Positions 1-7,587 of a DNA stretch of 64,000 bases are shown piece after piece. Positions within the stretch are counted from its first letter, which is position 1. Every line of letters begins with the position of its first letter. The notes under the pieces are model-generated. The model made no database searches and had not been told where the DNA came from. It saw nothing but the letters and a program-made list of their open reading frames with translations. This stretch comes from an uncultured Collinsella sp. (GTDB lineage: Bacteria > Actinomycetota > Coriobacteriia > Coriobacteriales > Coriobacteriaceae): the NCBI GenBank assembly GCA_958408685.1, contig CATYLC010000009.1:20446-84445 (forward strand), written 5' to 3'. Made by a program: the position numbers and the translations under genes.

Positions 1-1
1 G

Positions 2-217
2 CGTCGCGAGATGCGCGAACACACGGCCGCCATTCCTGCCGCCCGCCACATGTTTGGCCTCAACGCCAGCGAGCGTGGTGCCAAGGGCGGCGATCAGTCC
101 ACGGGCCGCTTGCCGCATATCGGCTCGCACCATAAATCTCAGGGCAGCGACAGCACAGCCACAAATGATGGAGATACCACCGCGCTTGGCAAGCACTCCA
201 AAGGAGGTGAGGCATAA
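2..217 (+). CDS. C-terminal end of an upstream gene (partial)
   Basis: An open frame runs in from the left edge and stops with TAA at 215-217. The visible 70 or so residues are hydrophilic, rich in Gly, His, Ser and Lys, without a recognisable domain, so this is probably a cytoplasmic tail. The ribosome binding site of the next gene (AAAGGAGG, about 200-207) lies inside its last codons and the next ATG follows the stop directly, so the two genes are probably cotranscribed. YhgE/Pip proteins often occur in pairs, so this could be the tail of a second one, but nothing visible proves that. Confidence 0.5.
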   Translation, partial: RREMREHTAAIPAARHMFGLNASERGAKGGDQSTGRLPHIGSHHKSQGSDSTATNDGDTTALGKHSKGGEA

Positions 218-2407
218 ATGAAGAACATCCTGCATCTGTTTAAGCGCGATGTCCAAAACGTGTCTCGCTCCGTGATCGGCTTGGTTGTCGTGATGGGCCT
301 CATTATCGTACCGTGTCTGTACGCGTGGTTTAACATCGCCGGCAGCTGGGATCCGTACGGCAACACCGGCAATCTTAAGATCGCCGTGGTCAACACCGAT
401 GAGGGTTACGAGAGCGATTTGATCCCCGTCGAGGTTAACGTGGGCGAAAACGTGACCGCCACCCTACGCGGCAACGAGAGCTTCGATTGGGTTGTGCTCA
501 ACAATCGCGAAAAGGCTATCGAGGGCGTTAAGTCGGGCGCGTACTATGCTGCCGTCGTTATCCCCAAAACGTTTAGCGCTGACATGATGACGCTTTTCTC
601 GACCGACGTGAAGCATGCCGATATCGAGTTCTACGAGAATCAGAAGGCCAACGCCATTGCGCAGATCGTGACCGAGAAGGGTTCGAGCGCCGTCCAGAGC
701 CAGGTTAACGAAACTTTTACCGAGACCATTACGAGCATCGGTCTTAAGACGGTGTCCAGCCTGCTCGATTACATGAGCACCGACCAGGTCAGCAACTTTA
801 TCGCCAACCTGTCCTCGACGCTCGGCGATTCGATTGAGGACCTGCGAGACGTTCGGGCAAATGCTTCGTCGCTGGCGGTCATTTTGAGCTCCACGTCCGA
901 TTCGCTGACGTCGGCGAGCGGCATGCTCAAGCAGACCGGTGCCGTCGATGAGTCGACAAAGCAGCTCATGGAACATGCCAAAAGCGGCATCGATGATTCC
1001 AAAGAAGCGCTTAAGGCGGCAAACGATGCCATCGATGCCGCAATCGATGGAAGTGCGGGTTCGTTCGACAATGTGTCTGCCGAGCTCGCGAAGGCGTTCG
1101 ACACCGCAAACCAGCATGTCGACCTTACGGTGTCCCAACTCAACGATGCCGCTGCGGCCCTCAATGCGCGCGCCAAGGATATCGATGCGATGGCCGATCA
1201 GCTCCGCAGCCTTGCCGACCAGGTGAGCGATGAGAATTTGAAGGACGGCCTCAAGTCCGCCGCGACGTCGCTGGGCAGAATCGCCGTTGAGTACCGCAAC
1301 AATGCCAAGGATCTGGCGGCTACCGCGAAGTCTCTCTCCGATAGCATGGCCGAGGTCAACAACTTGCGTGCCGAGGTCGATCAGGCCATCGCTGATGCCA
1401 AGGCCGGCATCGCGGGTGCCAAATCCGATTACGATTCCACGTTCTCGGTTAAGGCCAAGGAGCTCAAGAAGACGGTTTCGGGCATTCTGGACTCGCTTGA
1501 TGGCATCTCGGGCGACCTGGATAGCGCCGTAGGCGGCCTGACCGACGCATCCGGCTCGTTGGCGAAGGGCCTCTCCAAGGCCGCCAAGCTGGTCAACAAG
1601 GCTTCCGATCAGCTAGGTGAAGCGTCCGATAAGATCAGTGCGTTTAAGGATGAGCTCGATGGCGCCCTGATGTCGGACGACCTTGCCACGATCAAGACGA
1701 TGATTGGCAACGATCCCGAGGGTTTGGCCGTGTCGCTTTCCGGTCCCGTCGCGCTCGATCGCAAACCGGTCTATCCGATCCGCAACTACGGCTCGGCCAT
1801 GGCGCCGTTCTACACGATTCTGTCGCTCTGGGTCGGCTCGATCGTGCTGGCGGCCATGATGAAGGTGTCGGTTGACGATGAGCTTATCAACGAGCTCATC
1901 CCCGTACGCCTACACGAGATCTACCTGGGTCGTTACTTGTTCTTTGGCGGTTTGGCTCTGCTGCAGGCAACGCTCGTGTGCGCGGGCGACATCCTGTTCT
2001 TTGGCATCCAGTGCGACAACCCGCTGCAGTTTGTGCTGGCGGGCTGGGTCGCGAGTCTCGTGTTCTCCAATATCGTCTACACGCTTACGGTGTCGTTTGG
2101 CGATATCGGCAAGGCGCTCGCCGTTGTGCTGCTGGTCATGCAGGTCGGCGGTTCGGGCGGTACGTTCCCCATCGAGATGACCGGCCCTGTGTTCCAGGCG
2201 ATCTATCCGTTCCTGCCGTTTACCCATGGCATTAACGCCATGCATGCCGCCATGGCTGGCGCCTACCATATGGAGTACTGGGTTGAGCTGGGCATTCTGG
2301 CGAGCTATCTGATTCCGTCGCTGGCCCTGGGCGTCGTCTTCCGCCGTCCGGTCATCAAAGCCAACGACTGGATCATCGAAAAGCTGGAATCGACAAAGCT
2401 AATTTAG
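218..2407 (+). CDS. YhgE/Pip-family membrane protein
   Basis: A 729-residue protein with the architecture of the YhgE/Pip family: one N-terminal membrane helix (about residues 17-40, followed by YAWFNIAGSWDPYGNT, a family hallmark), a long extracytoplasmic Ala/Ser/Asp-rich helical region (about 160-500) that looks coiled-coil, and a C-terminal ABC-2-like block of about five membrane helices (about 540-715). Family members are related to ABC-2 permeases and include the lactococcal phage infection protein Pip and the secretion factor EsaA. The substrate is unknown. The start at 218 is set by AAAGGAGG about 10 bases upstream. A long hairpin region follows, so it probably ends its transcription unit. 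Confidence 0.85.
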   Translation: MKNILHLFKRDVQNVSRSVIGLVVVMGLIIVPCLYAWFNIAGSWDPYGNTGNLKIAVVNTDEGYESDLIPVEVNVGENVTATLRGNESFDWVVLNNREKAIEGVKSGAYYAAVVIPKTFSADMMTLFSTDVKHADIEFYENQKANAIAQIVTEKGSSAVQSQVNETFTETITSIGLKTVSSLLDYMSTDQVSNFIANLSSTLGDSIEDLRDVRANASSLAVILSSTSDSLTSASGMLKQTGAVDESTKQLMEHAKSGIDDSKEALKAANDAIDAAIDGSAGSFDNVSAELAKAFDTANQHVDLTVSQLNDAAAALNARAKDIDAMADQLRSLADQVSDENLKDGLKSAATSLGRIAVEYRNNAKDLAATAKSLSDSMAEVNNLRAEVDQAIADAKAGIAGAKSDYDSTFSVKAKELKKTVSGILDSLDGISGDLDSAVGGLTDASGSLAKGLSKAAKLVNKASDQLGEASDKISAFKDELDGALMSDDLATIKTMIGNDPEGLAVSLSGPVALDRKPVYPIRNYGSAMAPFYTILSLWVGSIVLAAMMKVSVDDELINELIPVRLHEIYLGRYLFFGGLALLQATLVCAGDILFFGIQCDNPLQFVLAGWVASLVFSNIVYTLTVSFGDIGKALAVVLLVMQVGGSGGTFPIEMTGPVFQAIYPFLPFTHGINAMHAAMAGAYHMEYWVELGILASYLIPSLALGVVFRRPVIKANDWIIEKLESTKLI

Positions 2408-2447
2408 TGCGGCAACGTTAACGCTGATGTAGCACTAATGCCAGCGA

Positions 2448-2584
2448 GCGAGCCGCATTTGCGCCAAGGTGACGTGAAATGAAAGGGCGCTGACCTTCTG
2501 GTCGCGCCCTTGAAATTGAACGTCAGATTGGCGTGAATGCGGCTCGCGTAGCGTCGGCCGGTCCGCCGTTCGGTAGAACGGCGG
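2448..2584. repeat. Compound long hairpin in the 2408-2746 intergenic gap
   Basis: Outer arms 2448-2467 and 2528-2547 pair over 20 bases with two mismatches. Inside are a GACGT/ACGTC step (2471-2475 with 2520-2524) and an inner stem (AGGGCGC 2484-2490 with GCGCCCT 2504-2510, extended by GACC/GGTC). A second stem-loop follows (CCGCCGTT 2563-2570 with AACGGCGG 2577-2584). There is no clear T-tract, so it is not a classical terminator. I see no gene in the rest of this 339-base gap. Confidence 0.6.
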
Positions 2585-2746
2585 AACAAAACGCTTTAGT
2601 GGGCTGGATTGCGTGGGTTGCTTGGTTGTTGCTACAGTAGCGGGGCGTGCCGGGGGTCCGGTGCGCCTCGTTTTTATTTGACCATGAGGCGGCACGCAGC
2701 CATACGCGTGCGGACACCACGCCCAGTTTGAGTGTGAGGATGTTCC

Positions 2747-3730
2747 ATGGCCCAATACGCTGCCAACGAAATCGAAAACATGCCCGATAGCCCTGTCGCA
2801 CGGGAGGACCTGGGCGCCGGCGGCACCTCCCGCGGCGCCGGCGCGCGTTCCCCGTTCTTCTGGAAGGTCTTGCTGCTATCGGTGGCGGTCATCTGGGGCT
2901 ATTCCTTTACCACCATGAAAGATGCGCTCGACACCATTCCGGTGTTCGAACTGCTCTATATTCGTTTTCTTCCGGCTTCGCTGGTTATGTTCGCCATCTT
3001 CCACAAGCGCATCATCGCGCACCTCAACGCCCGCAACCTGATCGTCGGACTTGGCATGGGCACACTTATGTGGGCCGCCTACGCCCTGCAGACGGTCGGT
3101 CTGGCTCAGACCACGGCGGGCAAGAACGCGTTTTTGACGGGTACGTACTGCATCCTCGTGCCCTTTGCGAGCTATTTCCTGAGCGGCGAAAAGCTCACGC
3201 GTTACAACTTGGGTGCCGCATTGCTCTGTCTGGCGGGCATTGGCCTGGTGGCGCTCGATAGCGTCGAGTTCAACATCGGTGATGCCATTACGCTGGGCGG
3301 CGCGGTCTTCTTTGCCATCCAGATGTCGGTGACCGCCAAGTACGGCCGCAAGATGGACATCAACGTCATCACGTTTTGGATGTTTGTGGGCAATGGTGTC
3401 TTGAGCCTTATCTCGTCGCTGCTATTCGAGACCCAAGCGCCGCTGTCCGTTTGGACGCCGAGCTTTATCAGTGTGATGGCGTTTCTCTCGGTGGGCTGCA
3501 CATGTGTGGCTCTGCTCATCCAAAACGTCGGCCTGGCGCATGTCCCGGCCTCGACGGGCTCGCTGCTCCTTTCGATGGAGTCGCCTTCGGGTGTGCTGTT
3601 CTCGGTGCTGCTGATGGGGGAGGCGCTCACCTCGCGCCTGCTCGCCGGCTTCGCGCTCATCTTTCTTTCGATTATCTTGAGCGAGACGCATTTCGATTTT
3701 TTGCGTCGAAAACCGCGCCCGCAATTGTAA
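2747..3730 (+). CDS. EamA/DMT-superfamily transporter
   Basis: A 327-residue integral membrane protein with about ten hydrophobic helices arranged as two EamA repeats. The first begins after a 38-residue hydrophilic N-terminus with WKVLLLSVAVIWGYSF and the second near residue 180. The loop 'LQTVGLAQTTAGKNAFLTGT' is typical of the RhaT/YdcZ-like drug/metabolite exporter group. Members export metabolites or amino acids; the substrate cannot be read here. The ATG at 2747 follows a GAGGATG-like Shine-Dalgarno sequence. A strong terminator follows within 15 bases, so it is probably monocistronic. Confidence 0.85.
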   Translation: MAQYAANEIENMPDSPVAREDLGAGGTSRGAGARSPFFWKVLLLSVAVIWGYSFTTMKDALDTIPVFELLYIRFLPASLVMFAIFHKRIIAHLNARNLIVGLGMGTLMWAAYALQTVGLAQTTAGKNAFLTGTYCILVPFASYFLSGEKLTRYNLGAALLCLAGIGLVALDSVEFNIGDAITLGGAVFFAIQMSVTAKYGRKMDINVITFWMFVGNGVLSLISSLLFETQAPLSVWTPSFISVMAFLSVGCTCVALLIQNVGLAHVPASTGSLLLSMESPSGVLFSVLLMGEALTSRLLAGFALIFLSIILSETHFDFLRRKPRPQL

Positions 3731-3742
3731 ACAATTTGTTGC

Positions 3743-3767
3743 GCCGCCTCCCGGGGCGGCATTTTTT
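3743..3767 (+). terminator. Rho-independent terminator after the EamA gene
   Basis: A GCCGCC/GGCGGC stem with a TCCCGG loop (3743-3760) is followed by a T-rich run at 3762-3767. Confidence 0.85.
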
Positions 3768-3845
3768 ATGCGTCGCCCTTAAAGTAGTACCTTGCACTTT
3801 ACGCTATCAAAGTGCTTGCTGCAAAAACGTTACTGGAGGGCATCT

Positions 3846-5141
3846 ATGGCACCAGCACTGTCCGATCTTCAACCGCAACCAGCGCCCAAGGCCACCGCGG
3901 CGGCGCAAGCCGCCATTGGCGACAGTCTGGTCAAAGAGGCTCAAACTTTTGCCGATGAGCTTGCCGCATGGCGTCACGATCTGCATCGGACGCCCGAACT
4001 TGGTAACGACCTCCCGCAGACCTCTGCGTATATCCAAGCGCGCCTGGCCGAGATGGACATCCCGTTTGCCACGCTCGTCGATGGTTCCTGTGTTGTGGGC
4101 CTTGTCGGTGCCGGTGCCACCGCGGCCCAGGGCAATGGCGTCTGCACGGACGAACAGGCCGGTACGGTCGTTATGCTTCGTGGCGACATGGACGCCCTGC
4201 CCGTTGCCGAGGAATCCGGCGAGCCCTTTGCATCCACCAACGGCTGCATGCACGCTTGCGGTCACGATATGCACGCGACGGCGCTGCTTGGTGCGGCTCG
4301 TATGCTCAAAGCGCGCGAGGCAGAGCTTGTTGATGCCAACGCTACGGTTAAGTTGCTGTTCCAGCCGGGCGAGGAGACCTTTGAGGGAGCACGCGCTGCC
4401 ATCGCCGACGGTTTGCTCGAGAACCCGCGCCCTCAGGCGGCCTTTGCCATGCATGTCAACAGCCAGTCGCCGCTTGGTCTGGTGCTCTACGGCAGCCCGG
4501 CGCTTTCGGGCGTGTACGGTTTTCGCATCACGCTTCAGGGCAAGGGCGGCCATGGCTCGAGCCCCGAGATCTGCATCGACCCCATCGCGGCCGGCGTCCA
4601 TGTGCACCTGGCGCTCCAGGAGCTTATCGCCCGCGAGGTGCCGGCGACCAAGGAAGTCGCACTTACCGTTGGTAAGTTTGCTGGCGGCTTGGCGGCCAAC
4701 GTCATCCCCGACACCTGCGTGCTCGAGGGAACGCTGCGCGGCTTCGATGTTGAGCTCATGGAGCACCTCAAGACCCGCATCGCGGAGGTCGTTAACGGCG
4801 TTGCCACAACATATCGTACGCCGGCGACCATCGAGACGCTTTCGGATGTTCCGCCGCTTGTACTCGACAGCGATATGACTCAGGCGTCGCTTGGCTACGT
4901 GGGCGCAGTGCTGCCCAAGTCGGCTTTCTTGCCGCTTTTCCATGCCATGGCGAGTGAGGACTTCGCGCTTATCTCGAGCGAGATTCCGAGTGCGTACTTT
5001 ACCGTGGGCGCGGCCGTAACCGACACGGACGAACACTTTGCCCAGCACCATCCCAAGGCACGTTTTAACGATGCCGAGCTGCCGCTCGGTGCTGCGGCTT
5101 ATACCGCCGTCTCTTTGGGCTATATCGCCGACCACCGGTAG
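3846..5141 (+). CDS. M20-family amidohydrolase / metallopeptidase
   Basis: A 431-residue zinc-dependent hydrolase of the AbgB/HipO/YxeP amidohydrolase group, which cleaves N-acyl or peptide bonds of amino acid conjugates. Visible motifs are the metal-binding GDMDALP with the downstream E-E-S-G-E, HACGHDMHA, QPGEE, an AMHVN segment, and GKGGHGS at the start of the dimerization (lid) domain. The length fits the family. The frame is open upstream, but ATG 3846 is preferred because TGGAGG (3834-3839) sits seven bases upstream. It is flanked by terminator-like hairpins and so probably transcribed alone. The substrate is unknown. Confidence 0.88.
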   Translation: MAPALSDLQPQPAPKATAAAQAAIGDSLVKEAQTFADELAAWRHDLHRTPELGNDLPQTSAYIQARLAEMDIPFATLVDGSCVVGLVGAGATAAQGNGVCTDEQAGTVVMLRGDMDALPVAEESGEPFASTNGCMHACGHDMHATALLGAARMLKAREAELVDANATVKLLFQPGEETFEGARAAIADGLLENPRPQAAFAMHVNSQSPLGLVLYGSPALSGVYGFRITLQGKGGHGSSPEICIDPIAAGVHVHLALQELIAREVPATKEVALTVGKFAGGLAANVIPDTCVLEGTLRGFDVELMEHLKTRIAEVVNGVATTYRTPATIETLSDVPPLVLDSDMTQASLGYVGAVLPKSAFLPLFHAMASEDFALISSEIPSAYFTVGAAVTDTDEHFAQHHPKARFNDAELPLGAAAYTAVSLGYIADHR

Positions 5142-5150
5142 CATCCAACC

Positions 5151-5208
5151 TTGCCTTTCAAGCCTGCGGGCATGGCCGTAAGGCCTATGCCCTTGTCTTT
5201 CAAGGCAA
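5151..5208 (+). terminator. Inverted repeat after the amidohydrolase gene
   Basis: An inner hairpin (GGGCAT-GGCC at 5168 onward, loop GTAA, arm to 5192) sits within outer arms TTGCCTT (5151-5157) and AAGGCAA (5202-5208). There is no clean T-tract, so termination is inferred from position. Confidence 0.5.
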
Positions 5209-5262
5209 TCTTGGGCACTACCGGCGCCCGGCGCAGGCTATTCGTTTTTTAAAAGGAGCGGT

Positions 5263-5712
5263 ATGTCCCAGCAACGCAAATTCTTCCCCGGCTGGCTCGT
5301 GGTGACCTCCGGCTTTGTGATCATGGCCACGTGCTACACGATTTTCGTCAACTGCATGAGCCTGTTCCAGCCGCTGATCGTCAGCGACCTGGGCATTTCC
5401 CTTGCGCAGTACAACATCTCCAACGCTATCTCCACCGTGGTGAGCGTCGTGGGTTCGCTCGTTATCGGCCATGTTGCCGATAAGGTGAGTGGCCGCGTAT
5501 TGGGCTCGCTCACCGTTATCGCCACCTCGGCGGTGCTCGCGGGCATGAGCTTTGTGGGTGAGCTTTGGCAGGTCTATGTGCTCTTTGCCGTCTCGGGCTC
5601 CTTTGCGAGCGCCTGGATCGTGTGCCTGGTGTGTTCTGTTGTCATGCTCGTATTCCTGCTGGCCTCGGAGCCCATCGCCGCCAAGCTGCGCGCAAGCGTG
5701 GCGGGGGAGTAG
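5263..5712 (+). pseudogene. MFS transporter with a large internal deletion
   Basis: A 149-residue frame that starts like a full MFS permease: AAAAGGAGCGG then ATG, an N-terminal PGWLVVTSGF helix, and the cytoplasmic loop GHVADKVSGR between helices 2 and 3. After about residue 116 it jumps into what looks like the last helix of a permease (VCLVCSVVMLVFLLA) and a short basic tail. MFS proteins have 12-14 helices and about 400 residues; here about five helices remain and the frame is intact across the junction (about 5605-5615). The simplest reading is an in-frame deletion of the middle of the gene. Transport function is unlikely. Confidence 0.7.
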
Positions 5713-5747
5713 GCGTCCGTCGCTCTTTTCTGTTCGCCCCGTTCTGT

Positions 5748-5951
5748 CCGTGGCCGCCTTGGAAGCCGAATGGATGCTCGTGCCATCATTCGGTTTCCAA
5801 GGCGGCCACGGGCCTACGAAATGATCCGTTTTCCTCCGTCCCCAACAGATCACGTGATCCGAAGGGGACGGAGGAAAGCGGATCGCAAACAGCGGCGGTG
5901 CGTCAGGCCGAACGAGTCCCCATACCCTCGTTCGGCCTGACGCACCGCCGC
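5748..5951. repeat. Three consecutive long inverted repeats upstream of hisS
   Basis: Hairpin 1 has arms 5748-5772 and 5787-5811 (about 25 bp, near perfect). Hairpin 2 has arms 5823-5843 and 5864-5884 (about 21 bp, GATCCG ends); it is the longest copy of a family also seen at 40681 and 46926. Hairpin 3 has arms 5892-5916 and 5927-5951, a perfect 25-bp pair. They fill the gap between the broken MFS gene and the hisS promoter region. Confidence 0.9.
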
Positions 5952-6016
5952 GGTTTGTGTTTGTGCCGTATAATGACCGTTACCTATGACGCGATACAAA
6001 AGAAAGGTGTTTGCCC

Positions 6017-7330
6017 ATGCAGGCACAGAAGGCGGAGGGAACCCGCGACCTTATCGGCGCCGAGATGCGCGCCTGGCAAAAGATGCAGCAGATTGCGGCC
6101 GGCGTGTTCGAGCCGTTTGGTTTTAAACCCATCGAGACGCCCGCGATCGAGCAGGTGGACGTGTTTGTCCACGGTATCGGCCAGTCGACCGACGTCGTGC
6201 GCAAGGAAATGTTCCGCGTGTTCAGCGGTGCCAACCTGGAGCGCGTCTTTACCGAGGGCACCGACACCAAACTCAAGCCCAAGCAGCGCCTGGCGCTTCG
6301 CCCCGAGGGCACGGCCGGCGTGGTGCGCGCTGTCGTCGAGAACAATCTGGTGCCCCAGGGCTCCACGCCGTTTAAGGCGTACTACGCCGAGGCCATGTTC
6401 CGCGGCGAGCGTCCCCAGAAGGGCCGCCTGCGCCAGTTCCACCAGGTGGGCATCGAGTGGCTCGGCGCTCCCGATCCGGCGGCAGACGCCGAGTGCATCA
6501 TCATGCTCATGGAGTTTTACAAGCGCCTGGGCTTCGATCTTTCCAAGCTTCGTCTGCTCATTAACTCGATGGGCGACGCTCGGTGCCGTCCGGCTTACCG
6601 CGAGCAAGTCAAGCAGTTTATCCTCGATCACGCAGACGAGATGTGCGATGAGTGCCGCGAGCGCGCCGAGCTCAACCCGCTGCGTGCCTTTGACTGCAAG
6701 AACGACCACTGCCGCGAGATCATGGCCGAGGCTCCGCTGATGGGTGACAACCTGTGCGATGAGTGCCGCGAGCACTACGAGCAAGTCAAGCGCTATCTGG
6801 ACGCCGCCGGTATCGAGTATGTCGAGGATCCCACCTTGGTGCGCGGCCTGGACTACTACACCCGTACTGTCTTTGAGGTCGAGGCCCCTGGCGCCGGCGT
6901 CGGCTCCATCGGCGGCGGCGGCCGCTACGATGGCCTCGTCGAGCTCGAGGGCGGCAAGCCCACGGCAGGCGTCGGCTTCGCCGTCGGTTTTGAGCGCGCC
7001 CTGCTGGCCCTGCAGGCCTTTGGCAGCGACCTGGGTGCCGAGGAGGTCCCGTGCGTCTACGTCGCCAATGCCGGCAAGGAGCTGCGTCAGAACGTCTTTA
7101 CCATTACGCAGCAGCTTCGCGCCGCAGGGATTGTGACCGAGGCCGACTATCAGGGCCGTTCGCTCAAGGCCCAGTTTAAGCAGGCCGATAAGGTAGGCGC
7201 CAAGCTCATCCTGGTCCTGGGCGGCGACGAGCTTGCCGCCGGCAAGGTCAAGGTGCGCGACATGCAGAGCCATGACGAGGTTCTCGTCGATCTGGCCAAC
7301 GTGGTCGAGGCGGTTCGCGAGCGCCTGTAG
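6017..7330 (+). CDS. hisS: Histidyl-tRNA synthetase
   Basis: A 437-residue class II synthetase that charges tRNA-His with histidine using ATP. Motif 2 appears as LALRPEGTA (about residue 92), the two HisRS signatures as RGLDYYTRT and GGGGRYDGL, and motif 3 as AVGFERAL. A C-terminal anticodon-binding domain follows from about residue 335 (VYVANAGKELRQN). ATG 6017 is chosen over an in-frame TTG at 6011 because AGAAAGGTG ends eight bases before it. A TATAAT at 5969-5974 just after the triple hairpins is a plausible -10 box. It looks monocistronic. Confidence 0.96.
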   Translation: MQAQKAEGTRDLIGAEMRAWQKMQQIAAGVFEPFGFKPIETPAIEQVDVFVHGIGQSTDVVRKEMFRVFSGANLERVFTEGTDTKLKPKQRLALRPEGTAGVVRAVVENNLVPQGSTPFKAYYAEAMFRGERPQKGRLRQFHQVGIEWLGAPDPAADAECIIMLMEFYKRLGFDLSKLRLLINSMGDARCRPAYREQVKQFILDHADEMCDECRERAELNPLRAFDCKNDHCREIMAEAPLMGDNLCDECREHYEQVKRYLDAAGIEYVEDPTLVRGLDYYTRTVFEVEAPGAGVGSIGGGGRYDGLVELEGGKPTAGVGFAVGFERALLALQAFGSDLGAEEVPCVYVANAGKELRQNVFTITQQLRAAGIVTEADYQGRSLKAQFKQADKVGAKLILVLGGDELAAGKVKVRDMQSHDEVLVDLANVVEAVRERL

Positions 7331-7388
7331 CGCATCTTTTTGAGCTGCGGGCCTGCTAACGTGCCCTGCTCATGGAGAGCGATTGTTA

Positions 7389-7424
7389 CGGGGGTGTTTC
7401 GCTTTTATGCGGAATGCCCCCGTT
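7389..7424 (+). terminator. Hairpin downstream of hisS
   Basis: ACGGGGG pairs with CCCCCGT around an inner CGC/GCG step and a TTTTAT loop (7389-7422). Only a short T-run follows, so it is a probable rather than certain terminator. Confidence 0.55.
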
Positions 7425-7587
7425 TGTGTATGCCGTCCACCGAGAAATACGACCATTTAGGGCAAAAACCCTTGCAATGCAGAAAATACTTTTGTGTGGT
7501 AAAGCGCAATCAGTGTCGAAAGTATTTCTCAAGCGCCTATAATGAATACCGCATGTTACGTGCATAGAAGGAGGAATGGGAGGAAAC

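Noticed and set aside
3376..4878. 500-codon plus-strand frame spanning the EamA end and the amidohydrolase
   Set aside because: It overlaps two genes with clear motifs and crosses the terminator between them.
7340..7567. 75-codon frame between hisS and ppc
   Set aside because: It crosses the hisS hairpin and the ppc promoter and has no ribosome binding site or recognisable domain.
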